From NCBI GenBank assembly GCA_022013675.1, contig JAKLPW010000096.1, forward strand, positions 1-33,697: DNA of 33,697 nt. The letters are read 5' to 3'. Within the stretch, counting starts at the first letter, position 1, and the number at the start of each line of letters is the position of its first letter. Under the pieces are notes generated by a model. The model ran no database searches. It had not been told where the DNA came from and was given only the letters and a program-made list of their open reading frames with translations. The translations under genes were made by a program, and so were the position numbers. The stretch is from Anaerolineae bacterium. Its GTDB lineage: Bacteria > Chloroflexota > Anaerolineae > JAKLPW01. Positions 1 to 8,372 of this stretch are shown in pieces.

Positions 1-2
1 AG

Positions 3-1433
3 AACAACTGGCGAGTTACGGCCGTGTTGGAGATGGGCACTTGGCTGGACCCTGATGCCCGTCCCCGCCTGATAGACTTGCTCCCGGGGGACCACACGGT
101 GAAGTGTTTCGGTGTAGCGGTGGACATCGGTACTACCAGCAACGTGGTGTTCTTGGTGGACATGCTGACTGGCAAGCTGATCGGCAGAGCCGGAGAGTAC
201 AATGGACAGATCGCTTGCGGAGAAGATGTCATCTCTCGAATCATCTATGCCAAGCGACCGGGAGGACGGGAACATCTACAGCGCCTCGTCGTCCAAACCA
301 TCAACGGGCTGATCGAGAAGTTGGCCGAGAAACATGGGATCGAAGTCACCGATATCGCAATAATGACCGTGGCTGGCAACACAACCATGATCCACCTCTT
401 TTTGGGCATATACCCGGAGTACATTCGGCTGGAACCCTACGTCCCTGCGCTAACCCATCCCCTTCCGGTAAAAGCCCACGAGGTGGGCATCCACATCAAC
501 CCCGAAGCTACTATAGACTGCCTCCCTTGTGTAGGCTCATACGTGGGCGGCGACATCACCGCAGGCGTCCTGAGCTCCGGGATGTACGCGACCGAGGAGC
601 TGACCCTCTTCATTGATATTGGCACCAATGGCGAAATCGTACTCGGAAACTCGGACTGGCTCCTTTCTTGCGCCTGCTCAGCGGGGCCGGCCTTCGAAGG
701 CTCTGGAGTTCGTGCGGGGATGCGAGCAACAACGGGGGCCATCGAGGATGTGTGGATAGATGCCAAGACCTTCGAGCCAACCTACAGGACCATCGGAGAC
801 CAACGCCCCAAGGGTATCTGCGGGTCAGGCATGATCAGCTTGCTGGCAGAAATGTTCATAACCGGAGTGGTGGACAAAGGCGGACACATCAACCAGACAC
901 TAAGCACTCCCAGAACCCGGGCAGGTGAGCACGGCCCTGAATACGTGATCGCGTGGGCAGAAGAAACCCATACCAAGAACGAGGACCTGGTCATCACAGA
1001 GGTGGACGTATCCAATCTCATCCGTGCCAAGGCCGCCATCTACGCTGGATTCACGGTACTGACTCGAAGTGTCGGCCTGGACATGGCTGATGTCGAGCGA
1101 GTGCTCATCGCGGGGAACTTCGGACAGTATGTGGACATCGAGAAGGCTATCCAGATCGGACTCCTACCCGACATGCCATGGGACCGCTTCCAATTCCTCG
1201 GAAACACGTCAGTGCTAGGAGCCTACACCACATTGCTATGCCGGGACATGCGCAGGGAGGTCGCAGAGATCGCTAACAAGATGACTTATCTGGAGCTGAG
1301 TGCCGACAACTCCTTCATGGACGAATTCATTTCTGCGCTGTTTCTGCCCCACACTGACATGACCACCTTCCCATCTGTGATACGACTACTGAGAAACTCA
1401 CACCGCGGAAAAGAGGAATCTGGGATTACATGA
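3..1433 (+). CDS. RACo-type corrinoid activation ATPase (DUF4445/ASKHA), 5' end outside window
   Basis: The reading frame is open to the left edge, so the true start lies upstream; a GTG at 24 is only an internal candidate. The visible part matches the middle and C-terminal ASKHA-fold region of reductive activators of corrinoid proteins. Seen: a phosphate-1 motif GVAVDIGTTSN soon after the start, a second motif LFIDIGTNGEIVLGN, the GICGSGM segment, and the C-terminal IAGNFGQYVDIEKA stretch typical of DUF4445. Family members usually carry an N-terminal [2Fe-2S] ferredoxin domain, which would be in the missing part. Known role: ATP-dependent one-electron reduction of Co(II) corrinoid to Co(I) in the corrinoid iron-sulfur protein of the Wood-Ljungdahl pathway, or in methyltransferase systems. 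The stop overlaps the next start (ATGA at 1430-1433), so it is coupled to the CooC-like gene. The acsE neighbour supports the CoFeSP role. Confidence 0.88.
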   Translation, partial: NNWRVTAVLEMGTWLDPDARPRLIDLLPGDHTVKCFGVAVDIGTTSNVVFLVDMLTGKLIGRAGEYNGQIACGEDVISRIIYAKRPGGREHLQRLVVQTINGLIEKLAEKHGIEVTDIAIMTVAGNTTMIHLFLGIYPEYIRLEPYVPALTHPLPVKAHEVGIHINPEATIDCLPCVGSYVGGDITAGVLSSGMYATEELTLFIDIGTNGEIVLGNSDWLLSCACSAGPAFEGSGVRAGMRATTGAIEDVWIDAKTFEPTYRTIGDQRPKGICGSGMISLLAEMFITGVVDKGGHINQTLSTPRTRAGEHGPEYVIAWAEETHTKNEDLVITEVDVSNLIRAKAAIYAGFTVLTRSVGLDMADVERVLIAGNFGQYVDIEKAIQIGLLPDMPWDRFQFLGNTSVLGAYTTLLCRDMRREVAEIANKMTYLELSADNSFMDEFISALFLPHTDMTTFPSVIRLLRNSHRGKEESGIT

Positions 1434-2197
1434 CAATCACTTTGGCAGTCGCTGGTAAGGGCGGCACCGGCAAGACAACCTTCACTGCCCTACTGATCCG
1501 TTATCTTAGGGAGAACGGCAGAACCCCAATCCTTGCCATCGATGCGGACCCCAGCGCAAATCTCAACCTTGTGCTAGGGATGGAGCTCACCGACACTATA
1601 GGCGACATCCGCGAGGAGGCGCTAGAACAGGTAAGCACAGGCACCTTCAGGGTCGGTATCTCCAAGCCCGAGTACTTCGACCTCAAGGTCAACGAATGTC
1701 TGGTGGAAAGCAGTAACGTGGATCTGCTGGCTATGGGTCGTCCAGAAGGTGCCGGATGCTACTGCGCGGCGAACAGTATCTTGCGCGTCTGCATCGATCG
1801 CTTGGGCAACGACTATACCTGTGTCGTCATTGACAACGAGGCCGGCATGGAGCACATCAGTCGGCAGACCACCAGAGACATTGACATTCTGTTCATCGTC
1901 TCGGACCCCACAGTACGTGGCCTGGCAGCAGGCAAGCATATTGTAGAACTGATTGATGAACTCGGATCCCGGATAAGAAAAACCTATCTGGTGCTGAATC
2001 GCGTGGACGGAGCACTGCCCGAGACTCTATTGCACCACACCAGGCAGCTAGGCGTAGAACTCATCGGAACACTGCCCGTAGATCCCCAGATAGCCGAATT
2101 TGACATGATCGGCCGCCCTCTGGTGGAGATTGACTCCGATTCACCCGTGTATCGGGCTGTCGCCGACATTGCCAACAAGGTGCTTGAGACGATCTAA
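1430..2197 (+). CDS. cooC: CooC/AcsF-type Ni-insertion ATPase for CO dehydrogenase
   Basis: 255 aa, MinD/ParA-like SIMIBI P-loop ATPase. The deviant Walker A KGGTGKTT is at residues 10-17 and the switch region VIDNEAGMEH around 133-142. The pair C110-Y-C112 corresponds to the CxC motif that CooC proteins use to bind metal at the dimer interface; ordinary ParA/MinD proteins lack it. Known role: ATP-driven maturation of the Ni-containing active site of CO dehydrogenase/acetyl-CoA synthase in the cytoplasm. The ATG overlaps the stop of the RACo-like gene (ATGA), which implies translational coupling. acsE follows after 94 nt. CooC versus AcsF naming cannot be settled without the linked CODH genes, which are outside this window. 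Confidence 0.87.
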   Translation: MTITLAVAGKGGTGKTTFTALLIRYLRENGRTPILAIDADPSANLNLVLGMELTDTIGDIREEALEQVSTGTFRVGISKPEYFDLKVNECLVESSNVDLLAMGRPEGAGCYCAANSILRVCIDRLGNDYTCVVIDNEAGMEHISRQTTRDIDILFIVSDPTVRGLAAGKHIVELIDELGSRIRKTYLVLNRVDGALPETLLHHTRQLGVELIGTLPVDPQIAEFDMIGRPLVEIDSDSPVYRAVADIANKVLETI

Positions 2198-2291
2198 GGT
2201 GGGCACCCCAGTGCAAAAGACATACTCAGCAGCTATTACCCATCTTGCGAAATCTGATAAGGATTCACCATTATTATGAGGAGGGAATGTT

Positions 2292-3212
2292 ATGATCATC
2301 ATCGGTGAGAGCATCCACATTATCGCCCCCAAGGTCAGAAAAGCCATTGAAGAACGGGATACCGAGACGATCCAGAAGATGGCCCTTGAGCAAGTAGAAG
2401 GAGGGGCGCAGATCCTCGACCTGAACATAGGTCCGCAGAAAAAGAGAGGCGTTGAGATCATGCCGTGGCTGGTTGACACCATCCAGGACGTAGTAGATGT
2501 GCGCCTGAGCCTGGACACCACCAACCTGGCAGCCATCGAAGCAGGACTGAAGCGCTGCAAGAGAAAAGCCATCGTGAACTCCACATCAGGCGAGGCCGAA
2601 CGCTTGGAGAAGGTTCCCTTGGTCGCAGCCAAGTACGGCGCGGGCTTGGTCGCCCTGACCATGGCCAAGAGTGGCATACCTATCACGGCGGAAGAACGGG
2701 TAGGCATCGCCCTGGAATTTCTCATCCCACGAGCCATGGAGGTTGGTATCCCCATGGAGGATCTCTACGTTGATCCGTTGGCACTTACCGTAGCAGGGTG
2801 TCAGGAGTATGCCGTACCCAGCATCGAGACCGTACGCTACCTCAAACAAGCATTCGATCCCGCACCTATGACAACGATAGGGCTTTCCAACATCTCCAAC
2901 ACGGTACCCGATGAGAACCGCAGCCTGATAGACCGCATCTATCTTGTAATGCTCATGGCCACTGGGCTCGACACTGCTATCGCTAATCCACTCGACAAGG
3001 AACTGAAAGAGGTCATTCGGATCCTGGGAGAGCGAGATACAGGCACTCCGGTAGGTCAGCTCCTGGTCAATCTATACGACGCCACAGCCTCCATGGAAGA
3101 GCTGGATCCGGAACTGGTGGACATGAACGATCCTGCCCAGGCGGACATATACAAAACGGTGCGCATCCTCACGAACCAGGTGATCTACGCAGACAGCTAC
3201 CTGAGAATGTAG
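2292..3212 (+). CDS. acsE: 5-methyltetrahydrofolate:corrinoid iron-sulfur protein methyltransferase
   Basis: 306 aa, pterin-binding (DHPS-like) TIM barrel. Residues known for methyltetrahydrofolate binding in the Moorella enzyme have clear counterparts: D75 (SLDTTN), N96 (VNSTSGE), D161 (DPLALTV) and N200 (GLSNISN). The enzyme moves the methyl group from CH3-THF to Co(I) of the corrinoid iron-sulfur protein, joining the two Wood-Ljungdahl branches. It is about 40 residues longer than the classic 262-aa enzyme, the extra part being a C-terminal helical tail. The ATG is well supported by a strong GAGGAGGG ribosome-binding site about 5 nt upstream. It follows the RACo- and CooC-like genes, which together serve CODH/ACS and its corrinoid partner. 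Confidence 0.93.
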   Translation: MIIIGESIHIIAPKVRKAIEERDTETIQKMALEQVEGGAQILDLNIGPQKKRGVEIMPWLVDTIQDVVDVRLSLDTTNLAAIEAGLKRCKRKAIVNSTSGEAERLEKVPLVAAKYGAGLVALTMAKSGIPITAEERVGIALEFLIPRAMEVGIPMEDLYVDPLALTVAGCQEYAVPSIETVRYLKQAFDPAPMTTIGLSNISNTVPDENRSLIDRIYLVMLMATGLDTAIANPLDKELKEVIRILGERDTGTPVGQLLVNLYDATASMEELDPELVDMNDPAQADIYKTVRILTNQVIYADSYLRM

Positions 3213-3293
3213 CAAAGACCACATACAGTGGCCCCTACTGTTGAGAGCCTTCTCTGTTTGAGTTGCTCCAGCAGTCGTGAAGCGTTGCGAGCC

Positions 3294-3325
3294 TGCAAGC
3301 CCGTCTCTCCTGGGACGGGCTCTGC
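3294..3325 (+). terminator. GC-rich hairpin after acsE, no T-run
   Basis: AGCCCGTC (3298-3305) pairs with GACGGGCT (3314-3321), and the flanking GCA/TGC may extend the stem with a bulge. No U-tract follows, so this is either a weak or Rho-assisted terminator of the acs cluster or another RNA structure. The remainder of the 3213-3450 gap holds only this hairpin and the tilS promoter. Confidence 0.4.
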
Positions 3326-3352
3326 TGTGCCTCTATGATCACAGACTTAACT

Positions 3353-3381
3353 TTGCCGTCGATATCTTTCAGAGTTATAAT
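3353..3381 (+). promoter_or_regulatory. sigma70-type promoter of tilS-rlmI
   Basis: -35 TTGCCG (3353-3358), 17-nt spacer, perfect -10 TATAAT (3376-3381). It lies about 70 nt before the tilS start and is the only convincing promoter in the gap. Confidence 0.7.
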
Positions 3382-3450
3382 GCAGGCTGCACACCCGCTA
3401 AGGCACCGGTAGTTCTGTAACCAGCGGACCCGACCTGCAAGGCGAGAATC

Positions 3451-4959
3451 ATGAATGCATCCGATGTTCTGAAAGACGTTGCCCACACCGTCAAGCTCCT
3501 CAGACTAATTCAGAAAGGAGACACGGTGGTCGTTGGCGTCTCAGGCGGACCCGACTCTCTTTGCCTCCTACATATCCTAACTCAGCTTCGGTTAGAACAC
3601 GATCTCACCCTTCATGTAGGCCATTTGCACCACGGTATCCGAGGAGTCGAAGCTGATACCGACGCCGATTTCGTTGCGGAGCTAGCTCAGTCGTGGGGAT
3701 TGCCCGTGACCGTAGAGCGTTGCGATGTACCCGCCCTGGCAACTCGACAGAAACAGGCCATTGAGGAGGCCGCCCGTCAGGCCCGCTACGCTTTCCTGGG
3801 CCGCTTGGCGATCAGAACCGGTGCCGCTGCCATCGCGGTAGGCCACAACGCGGATGACCAAACAGAGACCGTTCTCATGCATTGGCTGCGAGGGGCAGGG
3901 CTAGCCGGCTTGCGGGGCATGCTCCCATCCACTCCCCTGGCAAGCCTGCGCATATACCAACCAGACAAGCATCTCTTCCCAGCCACCAACATCAAGATCA
4001 TTCGCCCGCTACTCGAAGTCTCGCGCTGCGATATCGAAGCCTATTGCGCAGAGCACGGGCTTCAACCCCGTTTCGACCGCTCAAACTTGGATACTACGTA
4101 CTTACGCAATCGCCTGCGGCACGAATTGATACCCCTACTGGAGACCTACAATCCCAACTTTCGGGAGATCACGCGTCGATCCGCTCGCATTATCGCCGAC
4201 GACTACACTCTCCTCAAGACACTCTCAGCAGCGGCATGGGCAGAAGTCGTCACGGCCGAGAGTGAGCAAGCCATCACGTTCGATCTACATGCCTGGCGCG
4301 AGCTGGCCGTGAGCCTACAGCGGTCCGTTGTGAGGGAAGCCCTCCACCGTCTGCGGCATTCCTTGCGCAACATAAACTGGATCCACGTGGAGAACGCCAT
4401 TGTCGCCTTGCGCGACAAACCCGTAGGTACTCGCGTAACCCTGCCCCGAGGCCTGATGCTAACCATTTCCTATGATCATTTCCTAATTGCTGATAGGGGT
4501 TATGTCGAGTCCACACCTGAGCACCCCCAACTGGTTGCGGGCCTAATGCCGGTAGCAATACCAGGCATCACGCCACTACCCTCTTCGGACTGGCAACTAG
4601 AAGCACATATCGTTCCACGAGAAGCCTACGGGGAAGAGCACCTTGACAATCCCGACCCATGGCAGGCTTTTCTCGACTACGATTCGACTGGCAAGACTCT
4701 TGTCCTTCGATGTCGCCAGCCTGGCGACCGTTTCCAACCGCTGGGCCTTGGCGGACACCAGCAGAAAGTAAGAGACTTCATGATCAACGCCAAGATTCCA
4801 CAGCCATTACGTAACCGCCTTCCGTTGCTCGCTTCACCTGAAAACATCATCTGGATTCCTGGATGGCGAATCGATATGCGCGCCAGTGTTACTGATAGCA
4901 CCCAGCATATCCTCCATCTGGTCCTCTACCGAATCCCCAGAGAGCAGGCATACCCATGA
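3451..4959 (+). CDS. tilS: tRNA(Ile)-lysidine synthase
   Basis: 502 aa. The PP-loop ATP-pyrophosphatase motif SGGPDS is at residues 31-36, followed by the HLHHGIRG and GHNADDQTETVLMHWLRGAGLAGLRGM stretches (shown here as landmarks, residue regions about 58-65 and 131-156). The C-terminal substrate-binding TilS domain is visible around residues 409-440 (CRQPGDRFQPLG...KVRDFMINAKIP). It uses ATP to attach lysine to C34 of tRNA-Ile(CAU), making lysidine so that it reads AUA. Length is within the range for the long TilS type with all domains. The stop overlaps the rlmI start (ATGA at 4956). The start has only a weak AGGCGAG ribosome-binding site. Confidence 0.93.
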   Translation: MNASDVLKDVAHTVKLLRLIQKGDTVVVGVSGGPDSLCLLHILTQLRLEHDLTLHVGHLHHGIRGVEADTDADFVAELAQSWGLPVTVERCDVPALATRQKQAIEEAARQARYAFLGRLAIRTGAAAIAVGHNADDQTETVLMHWLRGAGLAGLRGMLPSTPLASLRIYQPDKHLFPATNIKIIRPLLEVSRCDIEAYCAEHGLQPRFDRSNLDTTYLRNRLRHELIPLLETYNPNFREITRRSARIIADDYTLLKTLSAAAWAEVVTAESEQAITFDLHAWRELAVSLQRSVVREALHRLRHSLRNINWIHVENAIVALRDKPVGTRVTLPRGLMLTISYDHFLIADRGYVESTPEHPQLVAGLMPVAIPGITPLPSSDWQLEAHIVPREAYGEEHLDNPDPWQAFLDYDSTGKTLVLRCRQPGDRFQPLGLGGHQQKVRDFMINAKIPQPLRNRLPLLASPENIIWIPGWRIDMRASVTDSTQHILHLVLYRIPREQAYP

Positions 4960-6143
4960 GCGATGTCATACTCAAACCAGGCAAAGTAAAACCCGTACGC
5001 AATCGACATCCCTGGATATTCTCTGGTGCTATCCAGCGCATCAAGGGCAACCCTGCCAACGGCGACATAGTGAATATCCTCGATACTCGTTCTCGTTTCC
5101 TGGCGCGTGGCTACTTGAATCGGCTCTCGCAGATCACCGTGCGCATACTTACCTGGAACGATGATGAGAACATTGACGAGGACTTCTTCCTCCGACGTCT
5201 CCAAAACGCCATTGCTGCGCGGAGCGCCTTGAAGAAAGCTCCTGACACCAATGCTTTTCGCCTGTGCTACGGTGAATCTGATCTCATCCCTGGCTTGATC
5301 GTGGATCGCTACGAAGAGCACCTGATTCTGCAGGCCCTGACCATGGGAATCGAACGATGGAAGGAATGCATTGCCGATCTCCTACTAGACTTGCTGCATC
5401 CACAATCCATCTATGAGCGAAGTGATGTTCCGTCCAGGCGAAAAGAGGGTCTTCCCCTCACTGCTGGTTCCCTCCGGGGATCCGAACCTCCTGACCTGGT
5501 GGAGACAAAAGAGAACGGCCATCGCTTCCTGGTGGACATCAAAAAAGGGCAGAAGACAGGCTTCTATCTTGATCAGCGAGAGAACAGACGTAAGGTATCT
5601 CTCTACTGCAAAGAAGCCCGAGTCCTGAATTGCTTCGCCTACACAGGAGGGTTCAGTGTCTATGCAGCCGCCGCCGGGGCGATATCTGTGGACAACGTCG
5701 ATTCCTCCATCGGGGCTCTTGAAATCGCCTCACAGAACATGGCCCTCAATGGATTCGAGCAAAGCTCGGCTCAGTACACAACCGGTGACGTATTCCAGCT
5801 TCTGCGAGACTACGGGCACGAGGGACGCACCTTCGACCTGATTATTCTTGACCCACCTAAGTTCGCTCCGTCACAGGGTAAGGTAGCAGCAGCATGTCGT
5901 GGCTACAAGGACATCAATCTCCTGGCCATGCGCATTCTCAAACCAGGAGGCATACTTGCCACCTTCTCTTGCTCTAGTCTTATAAATACCAGCCTCTTTC
6001 AGAAGGTTCTCTTTGGAGCCAGCGTAGATGCCGGTCGAGACGTTCACATCATAGAGTACCTCTCTCAAGGTTCGGATCATCCTGTGCTCCTGACCTTCCC
6101 AGAATCAGCCTACTTGAAGGGTCTGCTCTGTCGAGTTCACTAG
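4956..6143 (+). CDS. rlmI: 23S rRNA (cytosine-C5) methyltransferase, RlmI-like
   Basis: 395 aa, the same size as E. coli RlmI (396). An N-terminal PUA domain (about residues 1-75, with HPWIFSGAI) is followed by a class I SAM methyltransferase domain: KTGFYLDQRENR, then NCFAYTGGFSVYAAAAGA as the SAM-binding loop, LDPPKFAPS as motif IV, and TFSCSS as the cysteine motif of m5C enzymes. By homology it methylates a cytosine of 23S rRNA (C1962 in E. coli). It is translationally coupled to tilS by a 4-nt overlap, so the pair forms an RNA-modification operon. Target-site specificity is inferred from the family only. Confidence 0.9.
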   Translation: MSDVILKPGKVKPVRNRHPWIFSGAIQRIKGNPANGDIVNILDTRSRFLARGYLNRLSQITVRILTWNDDENIDEDFFLRRLQNAIAARSALKKAPDTNAFRLCYGESDLIPGLIVDRYEEHLILQALTMGIERWKECIADLLLDLLHPQSIYERSDVPSRRKEGLPLTAGSLRGSEPPDLVETKENGHRFLVDIKKGQKTGFYLDQRENRRKVSLYCKEARVLNCFAYTGGFSVYAAAAGAISVDNVDSSIGALEIASQNMALNGFEQSSAQYTTGDVFQLLRDYGHEGRTFDLIILDPPKFAPSQGKVAAACRGYKDINLLAMRILKPGGILATFSCSSLINTSLFQKVLFGASVDAGRDVHIIEYLSQGSDHPVLLTFPESAYLKGLLCRVH

Positions 6144-6174
6144 TCCTCCTTTCATCAAGCCCACGCTCAGACCG

Positions 6175-6214
6175 AGTCCGTGCCCCTGCGTTCAACAGAC
6201 GCCAGTCACGGACT
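6175..6214 (+). terminator. inverted repeat after rlmI
   Basis: AGTCCGTG (6175-6182) pairs with CACGGACT (6207-6214) around a 24-nt loop that contains a second small stem (GCG/CGC). There is no T-run, so it is at best a weak terminator between rlmI and the hpt promoter. Confidence 0.3.
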
Positions 6215-6269
6215 AACTTGAAGCGCGCTACATCTCGGCTCAACAATCCCTAATAAGACCATCCCCCAC

Positions 6270-6298
6270 TTGCCGAAAGATAAGAACTGAAGTACAAT
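6270..6298 (+). promoter_or_regulatory. sigma70-type promoter of hpt
   Basis: -35 TTGCCG (6270-6275), 17-nt spacer, -10 TACAAT (6293-6298), leaving a leader of roughly 28 nt before the hpt ATG. The -35 is identical to that of the tilS promoter. Confidence 0.7.
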
Positions 6299-6333
6299 CC
6301 TCAGCATCACTAAACCCGGGAGGTTGCTTGCAC

Positions 6334-6879
6334 ATGGAAAACGACGTCGCGAAGATCCTCATCACCGAAGAACAACTGCAAGAGAGAATTGCCGAACTGG
6401 GAAAGCAGATCTCGAAGGAGTACAAAGGCAATCGTCCCCTCCTGGTATGCATCTTGAAAGGGGGTATCTTATTCCTGTCTGATCTAATGAGGTACATCAC
6501 CATCCCTCATGAAATCGACTTCATGGACATCTCCAGCTACGGGGCCGGCACCGAATCCAGCGGCGTGGTGCGCATCCTGAAAGACCTGGATGCAAACATT
6601 GCTGGTCGCCACGTCCTGATCGTGGAAGACATCATTGACACGGGCCACACGCTGGATTACATTCTCCGCAATTTGAGCACGCGAGAGCCAGCATCATTGC
6701 GGATTTGCACGCTGCTCAGCAAGCCCGCTCGCCGGGAAAAAGATGTCCCCCTTGAATACGTCGGCTTCGAAATCCCCAACGAATTTGTTATCGGATACGG
6801 CCTCGACTTTGCAGAGATTTATCGCAATCTGCGCTATATCGGAGTGCTGAAGCCAGAGAAATACGTCACCCAGGACTAG
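6334..6879 (+). CDS. hpt: hypoxanthine phosphoribosyltransferase
   Basis: 181 aa from the ATG at 6334, which is preferred over an in-frame TTG at 6328 because GGGAGG (6318-6323) lies 10 nt before the ATG but only 4 nt before the TTG. The PRPP-binding motif VLIVEDIIDTGHTL is typical of purine phosphoribosyltransferases, preceded by the flexible-loop region MDISSYGAGTESSG. The C-terminal FVIGYGLDFAEIYRNLRYIGVL is diagnostic of HPRT. It salvages hypoxanthine (and usually guanine) with PRPP to give IMP/GMP in the cytoplasm. The gene is monocistronic, with its own promoter, and faces the aminotransferase gene across a hairpin. Confidence 0.95.
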   Translation: MENDVAKILITEEQLQERIAELGKQISKEYKGNRPLLVCILKGGILFLSDLMRYITIPHEIDFMDISSYGAGTESSGVVRILKDLDANIAGRHVLIVEDIIDTGHTLDYILRNLSTREPASLRICTLLSKPARREKDVPLEYVGFEIPNEFVIGYGLDFAEIYRNLRYIGVLKPEKYVTQD

Positions 6880-6899
6880 AAAGCGCCTACTGAACACAT

Positions 6900-6939
6900 A
6901 AAAAGCTCTCTCGCACCAGTCCTGCTGATACGAGAGAGC
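6900..6939 (-). terminator. intrinsic terminator of the aminotransferase gene (possibly bidirectional)
   Basis: GCTCTCTCG (6905-6913) pairs perfectly with CGAGAGAGC (6931-6939) around a 17-nt loop. On the minus strand the stem is followed by five T (A's at 6900-6904), as in a Rho-independent terminator. It sits between convergent hpt and aminotransferase genes and may also stop hpt transcripts, though the plus-strand side lacks a T-run. Confidence 0.75.
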
Positions 6940-6967
6940 CCTTGGTGTTACAGCATTAGGGGCGAAC

Positions 6968-8137
6968 TTACAGTTTCGCCACAGCGTCGGAGATGCGATT
7001 CAGGGCCTTGTTGATGTTCTCGATGGACGTGGCGTATGACAGGCGAATGAAGCCCTCGCCGTACTTACCGAAAGAGGTGCCAGAGAGAACGGCTACGCCT
7101 GCCTCGTTCAGGAGATAGTCGGCAACAGCCTGACTACTCATCCCAGTTTCGGTGATGTTCGGGAAAGCATAGAAAGCCCCCTTAGGCATCACGCAGCGCA
7201 GATTGGGGATCTCGTTCAATCCCTTCACGATGACACCCCGCCGCTCCTTGAAGGCCGCCATCATCTTCTTCGATCCCTCTTGGGACCCCGTAAGGGCCTC
7301 GGTGCCAGCCCACTGGGTGAAAGCCGCCGTGCAGGAGTTCGAGTTGGTCATCAGACGGGCCACCTGGGAGGCCAATTCGGCGGGCATGACACCATACCCA
7401 AGTCTCCAGCCAGTCATGGCGTATGTTTTCGAATGTCCGTTCAAGATGATCGTTCGCTCTGCCGGAGACATTCCTGGAAACGAAGCAACACTGGCGAATT
7501 CACCATCATACACCATGTTGTCGTATATCTCGTCAGAGAGCACAGGGATATCCCTCTCCACAGCAATTTCGGCAATGGCTTTCAGGTCCTCCTTGCTAAG
7601 CACCCCTCCAGTGGGGTTCTGAGGAGAGTTCAAGATGATCAGGGTGGTTTTGTCCGTCACCTTGTCACGAAGCTCTGCCACATCGAAACTGAAATCCCTT
7701 TCTTCCCTCAACTGGATGGGCACCGGCTTGGCCCCAGCGAAGTTGATGACTGATTCATATATGGGGAAACCTGGATTAGGGTAGATCACCTCGTCGCCAG
7801 CTTCTGCCAAAGCCAGAATGACGAAGAACATGATCGGCTTTCCCCCAGGCGTCACGACCACCAGGTCTGGATCCACCTCTACATGGCGGGTCCCGGCGAT
7901 ATAGTCTGCTATCGCTTGTTTGAATTCGGGAATCCCGGCAGAGGGCACATAATGTGTCTTTCCGCTGCGTAGCGCCTTCACGCCCGCCTCCACGATATTG
8001 GCAGGAGTGTCGAAATCAGGCTCGCCGATCTCCATATGTACGATGTCCCGCCCTTGCGCCTCCAGAGCTCGCGCCTTCACCAGCACTTCGAACGCAGTCT
8101 CCGTTCCTAGCCTACTCATTCGTTCAGCGAATTTCAT
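6968..8137 (-). CDS. class I/II pyridoxal-phosphate aminotransferase (aspartate aminotransferase-like)
   Basis: 389 aa from the ATG at 8137-8135, chosen because AAGGAGGAG lies just before it; the reading frame extends 16 codons further without a better site. Family landmarks: EIGEPDFDTP near the N-terminus, NSPQNPTGGV (substrate/PLP contact), SDEIYDNMVYDG, and NGHSKTYAMTGWRLGY containing the Schiff-base lysine (SK). These match fold-type I subfamily AAT-Ib, which transfers the amino group of aspartate, or sometimes alanine or aromatic amino acids, to 2-oxoglutarate. Substrate cannot be fixed from sequence alone. It lies downstream of, and co-oriented with, the polysaccharide operon but is separated from it by about 200 nt; a hairpin TCTGGC-AGAAA-GCCAGA (8164-8180) is in its leader. 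Confidence 0.9.
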   Translation of the reverse strand: MKFAERMSRLGTETAFEVLVKARALEAQGRDIVHMEIGEPDFDTPANIVEAGVKALRSGKTHYVPSAGIPEFKQAIADYIAGTRHVEVDPDLVVVTPGGKPIMFFVILALAEAGDEVIYPNPGFPIYESVINFAGAKPVPIQLREERDFSFDVAELRDKVTDKTTLIILNSPQNPTGGVLSKEDLKAIAEIAVERDIPVLSDEIYDNMVYDGEFASVASFPGMSPAERTIILNGHSKTYAMTGWRLGYGVMPAELASQVARLMTNSNSCTAAFTQWAGTEALTGSQEGSKKMMAAFKERRGVIVKGLNEIPNLRCVMPKGAFYAFPNITETGMSSQAVADYLLNEAGVAVLSGTSFGKYGEGFIRLSYATSIENINKALNRISDAVAKL

Positions 8138-8195
8138 TTTCTCCTCCTTGAGAGAAAGTATGTTCTGGCAGAAAGCCAGACTCACTCGACAACCA

Positions 8196-8372
8196 CGGAA
8201 AGATAGTGTGTTGTTTGGATTGCGTACCCCCGATGCTCTTCACGTTGCTACGGCGATGGAATCCGACGCCCAGGTGTTTGTCACTAGTGACCGGAGCAAG
8301 AGAAAAGTGTCGCAGCTAGACATTGTTATGTTGGACGACTACGCCTCCGGAGACATCCCAAGTCGCTCGTAG
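8196..8372 (+). pseudogene. C-terminal remnant of a VapC-type PIN-domain ribonuclease
   Basis: On the plus strand one frame reads FGLRTPDALHVATAMESDAQ, then VFVTSDRSKRKVSQLDIVMLDDY, and stops at 8372. This is the characteristic last third of VapC/PIN proteins: the RTPDALH motif carries the third conserved acid and TSDR the fourth. The N-terminal two thirds, including the first two catalytic acids, are absent; upstream sequence is the aminotransferase start on the other strand. No start codon or antitoxin gene is present. The tail overlaps the 3' end of the glycosyltransferase gene (stop at 8339) on the opposite strand. Most likely a decayed toxin gene left by a deletion or rearrangement. Confidence 0.72.

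Noticed and set aside
3235-3486. Minus-strand frame of 83 codons between acsE and tilS with a protein-like stretch (ACIITLKDIDGKVKS)
   Set aside because: It covers the tilS promoter and start on the other strand, has no ribosome-binding site and no recognisable family; more likely chance.
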